From Mariniblastus sp. (GTDB lineage Bacteria > Planctomycetota > Planctomycetia > Pirellulales > Pirellulaceae): DNA of 64,000 nt. The translations under genes and the position numbers were made by a program. The stretch spans positions 150,062 to 214,061 of the forward strand of contig JAKVBG010000001.1 of the NCBI GenBank assembly GCA_022447605.1, read 5' to 3'. The notes under the pieces are model-generated. The model was not told the DNA's origin, ran no database searches, and worked only from the letters and a program-made list of their open reading frames with translations. Shown in pieces: positions 49,912 to 60,612 of this stretch (position 1 is its first letter; each line of letters starts with the position of its first letter).

Positions 49912-50548
49912 AGAAAGAATCCAGAGGTTATTGGATTCTCGGCGGGAGTTGGCAACCGACTCGCTGCTCGCTGAGCATTGCCGGCAGTGCCGGGAGTGCC
50001 GGGAGTTGCTTGATTCCTATCAATCCCTCGAGGATAGTTTCTCCGGAAAGCTTCCCACCGCCATCCAGCACGCAATCAAAAATTCTCCACCTCAGACCGG
50101 AACCACGCCAACCAGTCGTTGGAGCCAATGCGCCCCCTTCCTGATCACCTTGCTAATTGGGATCGTCGCAGGAACCCTGATCGGCTTCGCTTCCAGAGGC
50201 ATGTCGGGGGCATCTGCCAAGCTGGATCCTCTTCCTGCAGGACCTCGCAATCCTGCCGTTTCCTTGGCACCCACGTTAACCGTTGATCAGAGCGATTCGT
50301 TCAACCGGCTCCCAGACTGGAGCGATTCGTTCAACCAGATTCAAAACGTTAATACCCAGATCATCGCGATTGACCAGTTTCTCGTGCAGCACCCAAACTT
50401 GCACCTGTACTACCGTTGCGCAACTGATTCTCCGGCCGCACTAACCCTGCAATCTTCAATCCAGGTCGCCTACCATTGGCTGCAGGAGAATTTTTTCCCG
50501 ACAGTCGAGTATCAGAAATACCAGTTTCCAAACGAAAATGGGAATTAA
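49880..50548 (+). CDS. Anti-sigma factor-like zf-HC2 protein with one TM helix
   Basis: FEERIQRLLDSRRELATDSLLAEHCRQCRECRELLDSY (HxxxCxxC); TM FLITLLIGIVAGTLIGFAS; overlaps the 3' end of the sigma gene. Confidence 0.8.
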   Translation: MKTGLTCVQFEERIQRLLDSRRELATDSLLAEHCRQCRECRELLDSYQSLEDSFSGKLPTAIQHAIKNSPPQTGTTPTSRWSQCAPFLITLLIGIVAGTLIGFASRGMSGASAKLDPLPAGPRNPAVSLAPTLTVDQSDSFNRLPDWSDSFNQIQNVNTQIIAIDQFLVQHPNLHLYYRCATDSPAALTLQSSIQVAYHWLQENFFPTVEYQKYQFPNENGN

Positions 50549-50831
50549 CGGCAGTTGCCGGGTGTCACACCTTTCCTTCTACCCAACTCGGCAGGGCGAA
50601 CCTGAGGACACCCACGAGCCGGTCAATTAAGCCGGACGATGGATGGCCGCACCTCAGGGCACCGTTTAATCGTCACAACCGGATCACCCGAACGACCTTG
50701 AGAGTTTACCGAGCCCAAAATCTCTTTTTTGTCGTGAAAGTTTACCTAGATGTCCTATTTTTTCACCGGGCACCTACCCGTGAGAAAGCTTGTTACCAAC
50801 CTACCTGAAACCGAATTGCATAGGACACTTA

Positions 50832-51206
50832 ATGGCCACCAACAAATCAAACCAAACCAACGGCAATACGAAAAAACCATATATCAAAATGAACGAAACG
50901 GGTCGTCGCAACAGCCAGGACAGGCGCCAACAAGCGGTACCGGTTGCCGAGGAACGCCGCAAAGTAAAAAGACGACGGCAGATCGACCCGACCACATGTG
51001 AGCGAGAATACAACGCCTCGGAAATCGAATTCATGCAAGCGATGGATGAATACAAACATGCCAGCGGCCGGATGTTTCCGACTTGCAGCGAGATCCTGGA
51101 AGTCATCATCAAGCTGGGGTATCGCCAGATAGAGGAACCGGGAGAAATCTACCAGGCAGAATTGGAAGACGCCCTGATCCAACAGGCTGAAGTGATGCCG
51201 CGATAA
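50832..51206 (+). CDS. Small basic hypothetical protein
   Basis: [99 protein letters not shown]; followed by a terminator. Confidence 0.65.
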   Translation: MATNKSNQTNGNTKKPYIKMNETGRRNSQDRRQQAVPVAEERRKVKRRRQIDPTTCEREYNASEIEFMQAMDEYKHASGRMFPTCSEILEVIIKLGYRQIEEPGEIYQAELEDALIQQAEVMPR

Positions 51207-51243
51207 CTTGCCCAGCTTCTTGACATGCCAGCAAATCAAACCC

Positions 51244-51271
51244 AAAAACCGCCTGAAAAGGCGGTTTTTTT
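51244..51271 (+). terminator. Rho-independent terminator
   Basis: AAAAACCGCCT-GAAA-AGGCGGTTTTTTT. Confidence 0.9.
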
Positions 51272-51355
51272 CGTTGATATTGTCTGGCCTGGCCAGTTGC
51301 ACTAAAGTTTCGCGGCCAATTTATTTCCAACCTCGAGTTAAGCCCGAGTTCAGAC

Positions 51356-52081
51356 ATGGTTCATTCTTCCAAGCAGACCGCTCAACGTCGGTTTTCTATC
51401 CGGTTACTTCCTTTGGCTCAATGGATGTCCCTTACCTTGCTGGCCTGTTTCCAGCTCGGCTGCAGCATCAATGCAGACCGATACAATCGCCTTGGAAAAG
51501 AAGCTTTTGATGAAGGGCAGATGACAGAGGCAATCAACCAGTTCCAGACGGCACTGTCGGCCGATCCCAACAACTCCGATGCCTATTATAATCTTGCAGC
51601 CAGTTACTACACCTTGGGCAAACGGACCAACAACCCCCAGGCACTCACCCAGGCCGAGGAACTCTACCGCCAGGCGATCGCCCTGAATGACATGAACGAA
51701 GACGCACACAGGGGCTTGGCCTGCCTGTTGGTCGACACCAACCGAAAACAGGAAGCCTTCAATTCCCTGCAACAATGGCAAGCCAGACATCCCACCAACA
51801 TTGACCCGCTGATCGAATTGGCCAGGTTGAATCAGGAATTTGGCAACAGCCGACAAGCGGCGGATTTGCTGACCGATGCACTACTGCTGGACAGCCAAAA
51901 TGTACGAGCCCTGACCGCAATGGGTTACGTTCGCGCCAGCCAGGGGCAGTATGCCCAGGCCATCCAGAACTACAACCGTGTTCTTCAACTGGACGGCAAT
52001 CAACCCCAGGTCGCTCAACAGATCAATGAGCTCCAGCTGAGAATGGCTCAAGCCAACCAGCAGCAAAAGACGTCCTATTAA
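51356..52081 (+). CDS. TPR-repeat lipoprotein
   Basis: Lipobox FQLGCS; AINQFQTALSADPNNSDAYYNLAASYYTLGK, AIQNYNRVLQLDGNQPQVAQQI. Confidence 0.88.
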   Translation: MVHSSKQTAQRRFSIRLLPLAQWMSLTLLACFQLGCSINADRYNRLGKEAFDEGQMTEAINQFQTALSADPNNSDAYYNLAASYYTLGKRTNNPQALTQAEELYRQAIALNDMNEDAHRGLACLLVDTNRKQEAFNSLQQWQARHPTNIDPLIELARLNQEFGNSRQAADLLTDALLLDSQNVRALTAMGYVRASQGQYAQAIQNYNRVLQLDGNQPQVAQQINELQLRMAQANQQQKTSY

Positions 52082-52269
52082 CGATGTCGATGTGGCCACC
52101 GTTTCCAAGCCCCGGAGGGGATTTCAGGAAAGTTGGTCCCCAACAGATGCCGCCCAATCACTGACCCCGGTTTCTGGGCTGCCGCCACTTTCCTGTAATT
52201 TCCGAAACTACTAGAATCGGAAGAGTACGGCTACGGGTTTGGCACTCTCTTTGACAGACGGAATTCGAA

Positions 52270-53379
52270 ATGTCTTCTTCTACAACAACCGAAAGAGTCT
52301 TCAATTTTTCGGCGGGCCCTGCCGTTTTGCCTGAACCTGTATTGGAACAAGTTCGTGAGGAACTGTTCTGTTTACCCGGAGTCGGCAGTAGCGTGATGGA
52401 AATCAGCCATCGCAGCCCGGCGTTTGTCGGCGTTCTGGATGATGCCCGGGAGCGAATCGCCAGCTTGCATCAGATTCCAGATGACTATGAAGTGCTGTTT
52501 GTGCAGGGGGGAGCGACCTTGCAAAACGCGATGATCCCGGCCAACTTCTTGGTCGACCGAGAACAGACAGCCGACTGTATCATTACCGGGACCTGGGGGA
52601 AAAAGAACAGCCAGGATGTCTCCTATTATGGCAAACTAAACGTTGCCTGGGACGGATCCGAAACCGGTTTTACCCGGACACCGGAACAGAGCGAGTTGAA
52701 TCTGACCGAGGGTGCGGCCTACTGTCATTACACGTCCAACGAGACCATTCACGGAGTCCAGTTTCGCGATCCTCCCGGGGTCGGTGAGGCCCCCCTGGTG
52801 GTGGACCAATCCTCCGATTTCCTGTCCGAACCATTGGATATCCAACGGTTTGGTTTGATCTACGCCTGCGCCCAGAAAAATTGTGGCATCGCAGGTGTGA
52901 CTGCCCTGATCATCCGGCACGAACTGCTGGAACGATCTGAAAGCCGGCTGCCCCGCTACCTCGATTATGCCCAACACGCCAAGGGAGCATCGATGCTGAA
53001 CACCCCCCCCACGTTTGCCGTTTATGTAACGGGCCTGGTCTGCAAGTGGATCCAGGAAACCGTGGGTGGGCTGGAAGCAATGCACCGTTTGAATCAAGAA
53101 AAAGCCGGCCTATTGTATGAGTTGATTGACCAGAGTGATGGTTTTTATTCAGGTCATGCCCAACCCTCAAGCCGCTCGTTAATGAACGTTGTTTTTCGTT
53201 TGCCGTCAGCAGAATTGGACGCGAAGTTTGTCGCTGAAGCTGGCGAACAGGGAATGACCGGTTTGAATGGACATCGCAGCGTCGGTGGAATTCGGGCTTC
53301 CATTTACAATGCCATGCCCCTGGGTGGAGTGCAGGCCCTGGCTGACTTCATGCGGGATTTTGTTCAAAGGAATGGCTGA
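52270..53379 (+). CDS. serC: Phosphoserine aminotransferase
   Basis: VFNFSAGPAVLPEPVLEQVREEL; VMEISHRSPAFVGVLDDARE; VDQSSDFLSEPLDIQRFGLIYACAQKNCGIAGV; GLNGHRSVGGIRASIYNAMPL. Confidence 0.97.
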   Translation: MSSSTTTERVFNFSAGPAVLPEPVLEQVREELFCLPGVGSSVMEISHRSPAFVGVLDDARERIASLHQIPDDYEVLFVQGGATLQNAMIPANFLVDREQTADCIITGTWGKKNSQDVSYYGKLNVAWDGSETGFTRTPEQSELNLTEGAAYCHYTSNETIHGVQFRDPPGVGEAPLVVDQSSDFLSEPLDIQRFGLIYACAQKNCGIAGVTALIIRHELLERSESRLPRYLDYAQHAKGASMLNTPPTFAVYVTGLVCKWIQETVGGLEAMHRLNQEKAGLLYELIDQSDGFYSGHAQPSSRSLMNVVFRLPSAELDAKFVAEAGEQGMTGLNGHRSVGGIRASIYNAMPLGGVQALADFMRDFVQRNG

Positions 53380-53470
53380 GAACGAACAGTAAAACAACAC
53401 GGGAAGTCCCTGTTCAGATCGGTCCGTAACGTCTCGACAGGAAACACCCCACAGCAAGGTCAAGGCTGCA

Positions 53471-55150
53471 ATGTCAATCACCAGTAGTCCATCCCAACCC
53501 ACCAATTCAGAAATGATCAAACCGGATGCGATCCGCATTATCGTATTGGACAACATTGCCCAGGAAGGTTTGGACCTGCTGGAACAGGCAGAGGGTATCG
53601 AATACGAGATACAGACCGGCCTTTCCGGGGCAGAACTGCAATCCGCCTTGGCCGAGTTCGACGGCGCCGTCTGCCGAAGTGGCGTAAAAATTACGGCCGA
53701 ATCCCTGGCTGGCAACACGCGTTTGAAGGCGATCGCCAGGGCAGGTGTCGGTACCGACAACATCGACAAAGCGGCAGCCACCCGGCTGGGCATCGTTGTG
53801 ATGAACACACCGACCGGCAACACGGTCAGCACAGCGGAACATACCATGGCACTGATGCTGGGTCTCTCTCGCAACCTGGCTCCCGCCCATGCCAGCCTGC
53901 TGGCAGGGAAGTGGGACCGCAAGAAGTTTTCCGGGAGACAACTTGCCGGCAAGACGCTGGGGATTGTAGGACTGGGACGAATCGGACAGGAAGTCGCCTC
54001 CCGGGCCAGGTCTTTCGGGATGACCATCGTCGGTTACGATCCGTTTCTATCGAATTCCCAAATCGAACAACTGGGAATCGAACCGTGTGAAAAGGTTGAA
54101 AATCTCCTGCCACAGATCGATTACCTCACTGTCCATACCCCCCTGACGCCGGAAACCGAAGGCCTGATCGGTGCGGAACAGATTGCCCAGATGAAGCCGG
54201 GAGCCAGGTTGATCAACTGCGCGCGGGGAGGGATCTATGATGAACGGGCGCTGGTCGAAGGGCTGGAATCAGGAAAACTGGGAGGTGTCGCGTTGGATGT
54301 TTATCGATCCGAGCCCTGCACGGACAGCCCTCTGTTTGCCATGCCCGGAGTCCTTTGCACGCCCCATCTGGGAGCCAGCACCGAGGAAGCTCAGATCCAG
54401 GTCGCCGAGGAAGCGGTCACACTGTTGACCAATTTCCTGAAACATGGAGAGATCCGGCACGCCGTGAATACGATCGCCGTCGATCCCCAGACAATGGAAA
54501 AGATTCGCGGCTACCTGGATGTCGCCTATCGTATGGGCATCCTGATGTCGGGCCGTCATGCTGGGGCGATCGAATCCGTGTCACTTGAATATTGTGGCGA
54601 ACTGGCCGAACAGGATACTCGGCTGTTGACATCTGCATTTTGCGTCGGACTGCTGGAGAATATCGCCGATCATGCAAACATCATCAATGCCGCGACGCTT
54701 TGCGAAGAACGCGGTCTGGACATCGTTACCCAGGCCAGTCGCGAACAGGACACGTTCAATTCCATGATATCGGCTACCGTAGGTGGTGATGGAATTGAGT
54801 GCCAGGCCAGTGGCACGCTGTTTGGCAAGGGCATGCCCCGCCTGGTGATGGTTGATCACTATCCTACCGATGCGTTCATGGATGGCTTTCTGCTGATTTT
54901 CACCCACCAGGATATCCCCGGGGTCATCGGTTACGTCGGCAACATCCTGGCGAAAGAAAATGTCAACATTGCCCAAATGGCCGTCGGACGAAAGGCGGAA
55001 GACGTGGGAGGGCGAGCGATTGGTGTTTTGAACCTGGATTCTGAGACGCCCCAGTCGGCCCTCGATCAGGTCCTTGAATACCCGGGCATTGATAGCGCAC
55101 GGATGGTTCGATTACCTGCACATAACGAGATGCCGGACTGGCTGACTTAA
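53471..55150 (+). CDS. serA: D-3-phosphoglycerate dehydrogenase
   Basis: ARAGVGTDNIDKAAATRLGIVVMNTPTGNTVSTAEHTMALML; LGIVGLGRIGQEVASRARSFGM; C-terminal ACT domain. Confidence 0.97.
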   Translation: MSITSSPSQPTNSEMIKPDAIRIIVLDNIAQEGLDLLEQAEGIEYEIQTGLSGAELQSALAEFDGAVCRSGVKITAESLAGNTRLKAIARAGVGTDNIDKAAATRLGIVVMNTPTGNTVSTAEHTMALMLGLSRNLAPAHASLLAGKWDRKKFSGRQLAGKTLGIVGLGRIGQEVASRARSFGMTIVGYDPFLSNSQIEQLGIEPCEKVENLLPQIDYLTVHTPLTPETEGLIGAEQIAQMKPGARLINCARGGIYDERALVEGLESGKLGGVALDVYRSEPCTDSPLFAMPGVLCTPHLGASTEEAQIQVAEEAVTLLTNFLKHGEIRHAVNTIAVDPQTMEKIRGYLDVAYRMGILMSGRHAGAIESVSLEYCGELAEQDTRLLTSAFCVGLLENIADHANIINAATLCEERGLDIVTQASREQDTFNSMISATVGGDGIECQASGTLFGKGMPRLVMVDHYPTDAFMDGFLLIFTHQDIPGVIGYVGNILAKENVNIAQMAVGRKAEDVGGRAIGVLNLDSETPQSALDQVLEYPGIDSARMVRLPAHNEMPDWLT

Positions 55151-57958
55151 TCAAGACTCCAGTTTCGCCTGGATGTACTTACCCGCCTCGGCCAACGCCT
55201 CGGCCAGTTTTTCCGGCTGCTTGCCCCCAGCCTGGGCCAAATCCGGCTTCCCGCCTCCGCCACCACCAACGATCGGTGCCACCTGCTTGACCCAATCACC
55301 GGCGCTAATCCCACGGTCGACCAGTTCCTTGCTGACACCGGCCACCAGGACCACTTTACCCGCAGCAGGCGCCGTCGCCAGGAAAGCGGCAACCGACTCG
55401 TCTTTCTTGCGCATTTGATCAATCAACTGCCGCATCAAGTTTGGATTTGAGTTGGGCAACTGCTGTACGACAATACGGGTGTTGCCCACGGTTTCCGCCT
55501 GGTCCAACAGTGACTGGGCATCGATCTGTTCCGTATTCTCCAATTCGTCCAACTGCAATTGAAGCGTCTGCGCCTCGCTGATCAGCGAACGAACACGGCC
55601 CAGAACTTCCAGATTGGCAACATTTAACTGCCTCGCTGCACGACGCAGAACCTTTCGTATTGCAAAGTAATCCGATGAGTCCTGTTGACCCGTCCCGGCA
55701 AACGGATCCTTGATTGCGCTGGTCCGTTTCCCTGCGGCAACCTGTTTTTTCAGGTCCTTCACATGGCGCCCCAGGAACTCGATCGCATCCGGTACGTCGA
55801 CCATGGAAACCTCGAGTAACTCAGCCAACTGCTGGAGATCACGGGTCACCCGTTGCTGGTGCTCCAACGCTTTCTGACCACTCAGTGCCTCGATACGGCG
55901 TGTTCCCGACGAAACGCTCTCCTCGGCAACAATCTCAAACGCCTTGATCTCGGAACTGTTGTTCAAGTGAGTTCCGCCACAGAGTTCTTTACTGAATTCA
56001 CCGATGGATACCATACGAACCGGGTCTGGATATTTCTCACCAAATAGCATCATCGCCCCCTGCTGTTTGGCCGACTCGAGGGGTAACGTCTCGGCCCGAA
56101 CGGCCACAGCGTCATCGACTTTTTGATTGGTCAACTGTTCAATCTCGACCAACTCCTCCGGCGTCACAGGATTCATGTTGGAAAAGTCGAAACGGAGCCA
56201 GTCATCCGTCACCTTGGATCCCCGTTGCTGCGCATGCTCTCCCAATGTTTGCTGCAGGGCGTAATGCAGCAGATGGGTAGCCGAGTGGGCGCGCTGGATC
56301 GCTTCACGACGACCGGAATCGACTTGGCCCTCCACCGGGTCACCCAACTTGATCTGGCCGGATCGCATCGAACCGAAATGCAGAATCAAATCTCCGTTCC
56401 TGCGGGTATCGACCACTTCAAATTCGCCATCCGGCCCCTGGATGATCCCACCATCTCCGACTTGACCACCCGATTCGGCGTAAAAAGGCGTTTCTTCGAG
56501 TACGACGATCTGTTGGGACGAGGTGTCGCGCGGGGCCAGGGAGTCGACCCCTTCCTCTCCATCCACCAGACCACACACGACGGAATTCGCTAACGTCGTT
56601 TGGTATCCAAGAAACTCGGTCGACTTGACCCTCTTCTTGATCTCGTCAACGGGACCGAAATCTCCCATCACCGTGTCGGCAATTTTCCCGCTGACACGAC
56701 CATGCTCCTGCATGGCTGACTGGTAACCGTTCCAATCGAAAGAAAACCCACGACCTGCTGCGATCGACTCGAACAGCTCAGCCGGGATACCAAAGGTCTG
56801 GTACAAATCGGCAGCGCTCTGACCATCGACCCGAGTCGCCTGGCTCGATTTCATCGATTCGAAGATACGTTCAATGCGCGCCAATCCGTCATCCAAGGTC
56901 GCCAGGAAGCTCGCTTCCTCTTTTTCAATCACCTGGCCGACCCGGCCCATGGTTTCCACCAGGTCCGGGTAAGGGTTTTTCATTTGATTCACGACCTCGG
57001 GGACCAGCTTGAAAAGGAATGGATCGCGCAATCCCATTTCGTGGCCCTGCAAAACGGCCCGACGCAGCAAGCGGCGAATCACGTACTCTTCCTTGTTGCT
57101 ACCCGGGTAAACATTTTCATGAATAGCCATCGTGCAGGCGCGCACATGATCCGTAATCCGGCGCAGGCGGCGTCCATCGTCCGAATCAGAGACGTAACGG
57201 ACCCCTATGATTTCGGCAGCCGCTTCTACGATCGGCATCAGGGTATCGATATGATAGTTAGTGGTCACGCCCTGCAATGTGGCGGCCATCCGTTCCAAGC
57301 CCATGCCTGTATCGATGTTCTTTCTCGGCAGCGGCTGCAGGTTGTCCGGCGGGTCGCCGCCCCGGTTGAACTGGGTAAATACCAGATTCCAGATCTCGCA
57401 TTCCGGTCCTTCATCCGGGTGAAAGAAGATCTCACTGCAAGGTCCGCAGACCCCGTCCGGACCATCGGTCGGCGCCCCAGCTGGCCAAAAGTTATCCTGC
57501 TCACCCAGGCGAGTAATCCGATCCGGAGCGAGCCCAACGCCATCCCGCCAAATCCCTGCAGCCTCGTCATCATCCTGATACACCGTGACCGTCAATCTCT
57601 CTTTGTCGATCCCCAACCATCGAGAATCCGTGAGAAACTCCCAAGCCCAGAAGATGGCCTCCTGCTTGAAGTAATCACCAAAACTGAAATTGCCCAACAT
57701 TTCAAAAAACGTGTGGTGATAAGCGGTCCGGCCGACGTTTTCGATATCTCCCGTGCGCAGACACTTCTGGCAAGAAGTCGCACGGGAAAAATCGAGTTCC
57801 ACCTTACCCAGGAAATGATCTTTGAACTGGTTCATGCCAGCCGGCGTGAACAGGACAGATTTATCCCACTTGGGAACCAGCACATCACTGGGACACAGCC
57901 GATGATCCTTGGTCTGAAAAAACTCCAAGTACTTCTCTCTAATCTCGTCAGTTTTCAT
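55151..57958 (-). CDS. alaS: Alanine--tRNA ligase
   Basis: MKTDEIREKYLEFFQTKDHRLCPSDVLVPKWDKSVLFTPAGMNQFKDHFLG; HSATHLLHYALQQTLGEHAQQRGSKVTDDWLRFDFSN; SKELCGGTHL; start set at the conserved Met. Confidence 0.97.
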   Translation of the reverse strand: MKTDEIREKYLEFFQTKDHRLCPSDVLVPKWDKSVLFTPAGMNQFKDHFLGKVELDFSRATSCQKCLRTGDIENVGRTAYHHTFFEMLGNFSFGDYFKQEAIFWAWEFLTDSRWLGIDKERLTVTVYQDDDEAAGIWRDGVGLAPDRITRLGEQDNFWPAGAPTDGPDGVCGPCSEIFFHPDEGPECEIWNLVFTQFNRGGDPPDNLQPLPRKNIDTGMGLERMAATLQGVTTNYHIDTLMPIVEAAAEIIGVRYVSDSDDGRRLRRITDHVRACTMAIHENVYPGSNKEEYVIRRLLRRAVLQGHEMGLRDPFLFKLVPEVVNQMKNPYPDLVETMGRVGQVIEKEEASFLATLDDGLARIERIFESMKSSQATRVDGQSAADLYQTFGIPAELFESIAAGRGFSFDWNGYQSAMQEHGRVSGKIADTVMGDFGPVDEIKKRVKSTEFLGYQTTLANSVVCGLVDGEEGVDSLAPRDTSSQQIVVLEETPFYAESGGQVGDGGIIQGPDGEFEVVDTRRNGDLILHFGSMRSGQIKLGDPVEGQVDSGRREAIQRAHSATHLLHYALQQTLGEHAQQRGSKVTDDWLRFDFSNMNPVTPEELVEIEQLTNQKVDDAVAVRAETLPLESAKQQGAMMLFGEKYPDPVRMVSIGEFSKELCGGTHLNNSSEIKAFEIVAEESVSSGTRRIEALSGQKALEHQQRVTRDLQQLAELLEVSMVDVPDAIEFLGRHVKDLKKQVAAGKRTSAIKDPFAGTGQQDSSDYFAIRKVLRRAARQLNVANLEVLGRVRSLISEAQTLQLQLDELENTEQIDAQSLLDQAETVGNTRIVVQQLPNSNPNLMRQLIDQMRKKDESVAAFLATAPAAGKVVLVAGVSKELVDRGISAGDWVKQVAPIVGGGGGGKPDLAQAGGKQPEKLAEALAEAGKYIQAKLES

Positions 57959-58103
57959 CGGGTTCCTTGTGAAGAGCGAGGCAGTCCGGTCGCCCAAGTG
58001 ATTCTTGTGATCCAGCTCATGGACAAGCGTATCAATTCCAGTATCGATCAACAGCCACATGATATATCGACGGTGGTTCCCCGACCAGAACCGGCTGGCG
58101 ACC

Positions 58104-58139
58104 AAAAAAAAACACCACCAAACCTAAGTTTGATGGTGT
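58104..58139 (-). terminator. Rho-independent terminator downstream of recA
   Basis: Minus strand: ACACCATCAAAC-TTAG-GTTTGGTGGTGT (12 pairs with one G-U) followed by a T run. Confidence 0.88.
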
Positions 58140-58222
58140 CAGAAACAAGTTTTACCGAATGAATTCCCTCGGAGAGCCAAGACCCGCAGGAACCGCCAAG
58201 CCATTCAGTAGAAACCAAGCAA

Positions 58223-59404
58223 CTAGCTGGCAGAGGCGGTGTCTGACCCCTCTTCCACTTCTTCCAGTTTTTCGGCCAGATCCTCCATGTAACCACCAAT
58301 GGCCATCACCTTGTTACGAATCTCCAGGCATACATCCGGATTTTCAAGCAGGTAATTCCTGGCTTTCTCTTTACCCTGGCCAATATGGGTAGAGCCATAT
58401 TTGAACCAGGCACCACTCCGGTTAATGATCTTATGCGCGACTCCCAGGTCGAGCAGGTCGCCCTCGTAACTGATCCCGTTGGAGTGCATCATATCGAACT
58501 CGGCAAGACGGAACGGCGGCGCAACCTTGTTCTTGACAATCTTTGCTTTGACACGCTGGCCCACCTGTTCGTCTCCATCCTTCAGGGCGGCAATCCGCCG
58601 CACATCGACCCGGACCGAACTGTAAAACTTCAGGGCTCGACCACCAGGTGTCGTCTCCGGACTACCGAACATCACACCGATCTTCTCCCGGATCTGGTTA
58701 ATAAAAATGGTGCATGTCTTGCTGCGCGAGATGGAACCGGTCAGCTTTCGCATCGACTGGCTCATCAGCCGCGCTTGTAACCCGACATGAGAATCGCCAA
58801 TTTCACCTTCCAGTTCTTTCTTGGGCACAAGGGCTGCGACCGAATCGACCACGATGATGTCCACCGAATTCGATTTCACCAACATTTCAACAATTTGCAT
58901 CGCCTCTTCGCCACTGTTCGGCTGGCTGACCAGTAGCGTGTCCAACTCCACACCCAGCTTTTTGGCCCAGGTTGGGTCGAAGGCGTGCTCGGCATCGATA
59001 AACGCTGCGATCCCACCCTCTTTTTGGGAATTGGCAATCGCATGCAACGCCAAGGTGGTCTTACCACTCGACTCCGGGCCGTAAATCTCGATGATCCTGC
59101 CACAGGGCAATCCTTGACCGCCCAGGGCAATATCCAGCGACAAACTGCCGGTCGAAATACCGCGGATCCTGGAAACATTCTCATTTCCCAGGGCCATGAT
59201 CGAACCGTCACCAAACTGTTTTTCGATCTGCTGAACGGCCGTCTTCAGGTTCTCATTATCATTCAACAGTTTTTCAACCGGTTTGATTTCGGCAGGCTTC
59301 GATTTCCTGCTCGACGCCTTGGACGTCTTCGTTTTTTTGGCCATGGTCAGTACCTTTGCTTCGTTGGTCGCACGGGAAGGTTTTGTATTGGTTGTCGCCA
59401 CCAT
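58223..59404 (-). CDS. recA: Recombinase RecA
   Basis: [90 protein letters not shown] Shine-Dalgarno upstream of the 59404 ATG. Confidence 0.98.
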   Translation of the reverse strand: MVATTNTKPSRATNEAKVLTMAKKTKTSKASSRKSKPAEIKPVEKLLNDNENLKTAVQQIEKQFGDGSIMALGNENVSRIRGISTGSLSLDIALGGQGLPCGRIIEIYGPESSGKTTLALHAIANSQKEGGIAAFIDAEHAFDPTWAKKLGVELDTLLVSQPNSGEEAMQIVEMLVKSNSVDIIVVDSVAALVPKKELEGEIGDSHVGLQARLMSQSMRKLTGSISRSKTCTIFINQIREKIGVMFGSPETTPGGRALKFYSSVRVDVRRIAALKDGDEQVGQRVKAKIVKNKVAPPFRLAEFDMMHSNGISYEGDLLDLGVAHKIINRSGAWFKYGSTHIGQGKEKARNYLLENPDVCLEIRNKVMAIGGYMEDLAEKLEEVEEGSDTASAS

Positions 59405-59879
59405 TTTGGACTCCTGATTGATTGACTAATTTGGCAATTCGAGGAGATCCACAGGAATCTTGTCTACGATAGGATTCCTTAACCGCCTTCACAAGTCGGC
59501 CAATTTCCTCGGATGTAACAATCTTCGCGATCGACGCGACACATTCGGTCACGTGCCAATTTTTTTTCTGTAAACCAGTCAAAAAAATCGTCACCGAGCT
59601 GTTTTTGCCCGCTCAATCGGTCCGCCCCTGGGGTGATAGCAATTTGGACAGCCCGGGAAAACGCGATCTCGCGACCGTCCGACTCAGTAATACGGGTGAT
59701 TCGCTACAAAAATCACGGTTTTGAGCGATCCGGCCCGACTAGTAGACGAACGTACACTATTTCGACTTCTGAGGGAACTCGGATCAATAAAAATTGAGGT
59801 TTTTTTCAGACGTAAGGGAACACCAGCCTCTTCAAAGAACGCTCCTGCCACGGTCCTACCCCCACACGGGGAGCCGACC

Positions 59880-60449
59880 TTAGCTCAAGTCAATGCGAGA
59901 CATCGGGGTATAGCTGGGCCCCGCCCGGTCAAGAAAACTGGAATAGACAATCACCTGGCCGACCAGACACCCACCCGCAACATGGGATTGGAATTGCCGG
60001 CATCGATCCAGTAGTGACTGGTTTCGATGACCCCCGCGCTGGATTCGGCCGAGTGTCATGTGCGGCTGGTAATCGTGTCGATCACGGGGAAAACGCATCT
60101 CCTCCAGGCAGGTCGCAATCCGGTCATTCAAATCGGCAAGCCGGTCCGCTCCCTCGGTCACCTGCAACCAGATGGTTCTCGGTTTTTCCCAGTTGGGCAA
60201 GCAATCGAGCTGGCCTACCTCGAGGGGAAAGGAGGTCAGATCGCGGCACGCCTGCTCGACCAGGCGACAGATCTGGGGAACCTCTTGCTCGAGCACATCC
60301 CCCAGGAAATTGAGAGTGACATGCAAATTTTCCGGCTGGCACCAGCGGTAAGGAGCGCCGCTCGATTCGAGTTCGTTGATCAGGCGCGCCGCACTGGCCC
60401 GGATACCGGGAGAGACATCGACCGCCACAAACGTCCTTATTTTTGCCAT
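59880..60449 (-). CDS. thpR: RNA 2',3'-cyclic phosphodiesterase (2H family)
   Basis: Two HxTL motifs: HVTLNFLGDV and HMTLGRI; MAKIRTFVAVDVSPGIRA. Confidence 0.92.
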   Translation of the reverse strand: MAKIRTFVAVDVSPGIRASAARLINELESSGAPYRWCQPENLHVTLNFLGDVLEQEVPQICRLVEQACRDLTSFPLEVGQLDCLPNWEKPRTIWLQVTEGADRLADLNDRIATCLEEMRFPRDRHDYQPHMTLGRIQRGGHRNQSLLDRCRQFQSHVAGGCLVGQVIVYSSFLDRAGPSYTPMSRIDLS

Positions 60450-60612
60450 CCGGTCATTCTATCGATTTCAGCCGGGCAGGGCAGGGCGGGTTGCGATTTT
60501 TAGTCGCTGGCACGAAACTGTTGACTCGCCGGACCGGCCGACCACCCCGATCTTCGGCTCCGAACCGGTGCGCCCCTGATCCGACCTCCACGATCTTCAT
60601 AAAGGAATCCTG

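Noticed and set aside
56984-58162. Long plus-strand ORF (392 aa)
   Set aside because: Antisense to well-supported alaS; the translation shows no recognisable domain and is a shadow ORF of GC-biased codons.
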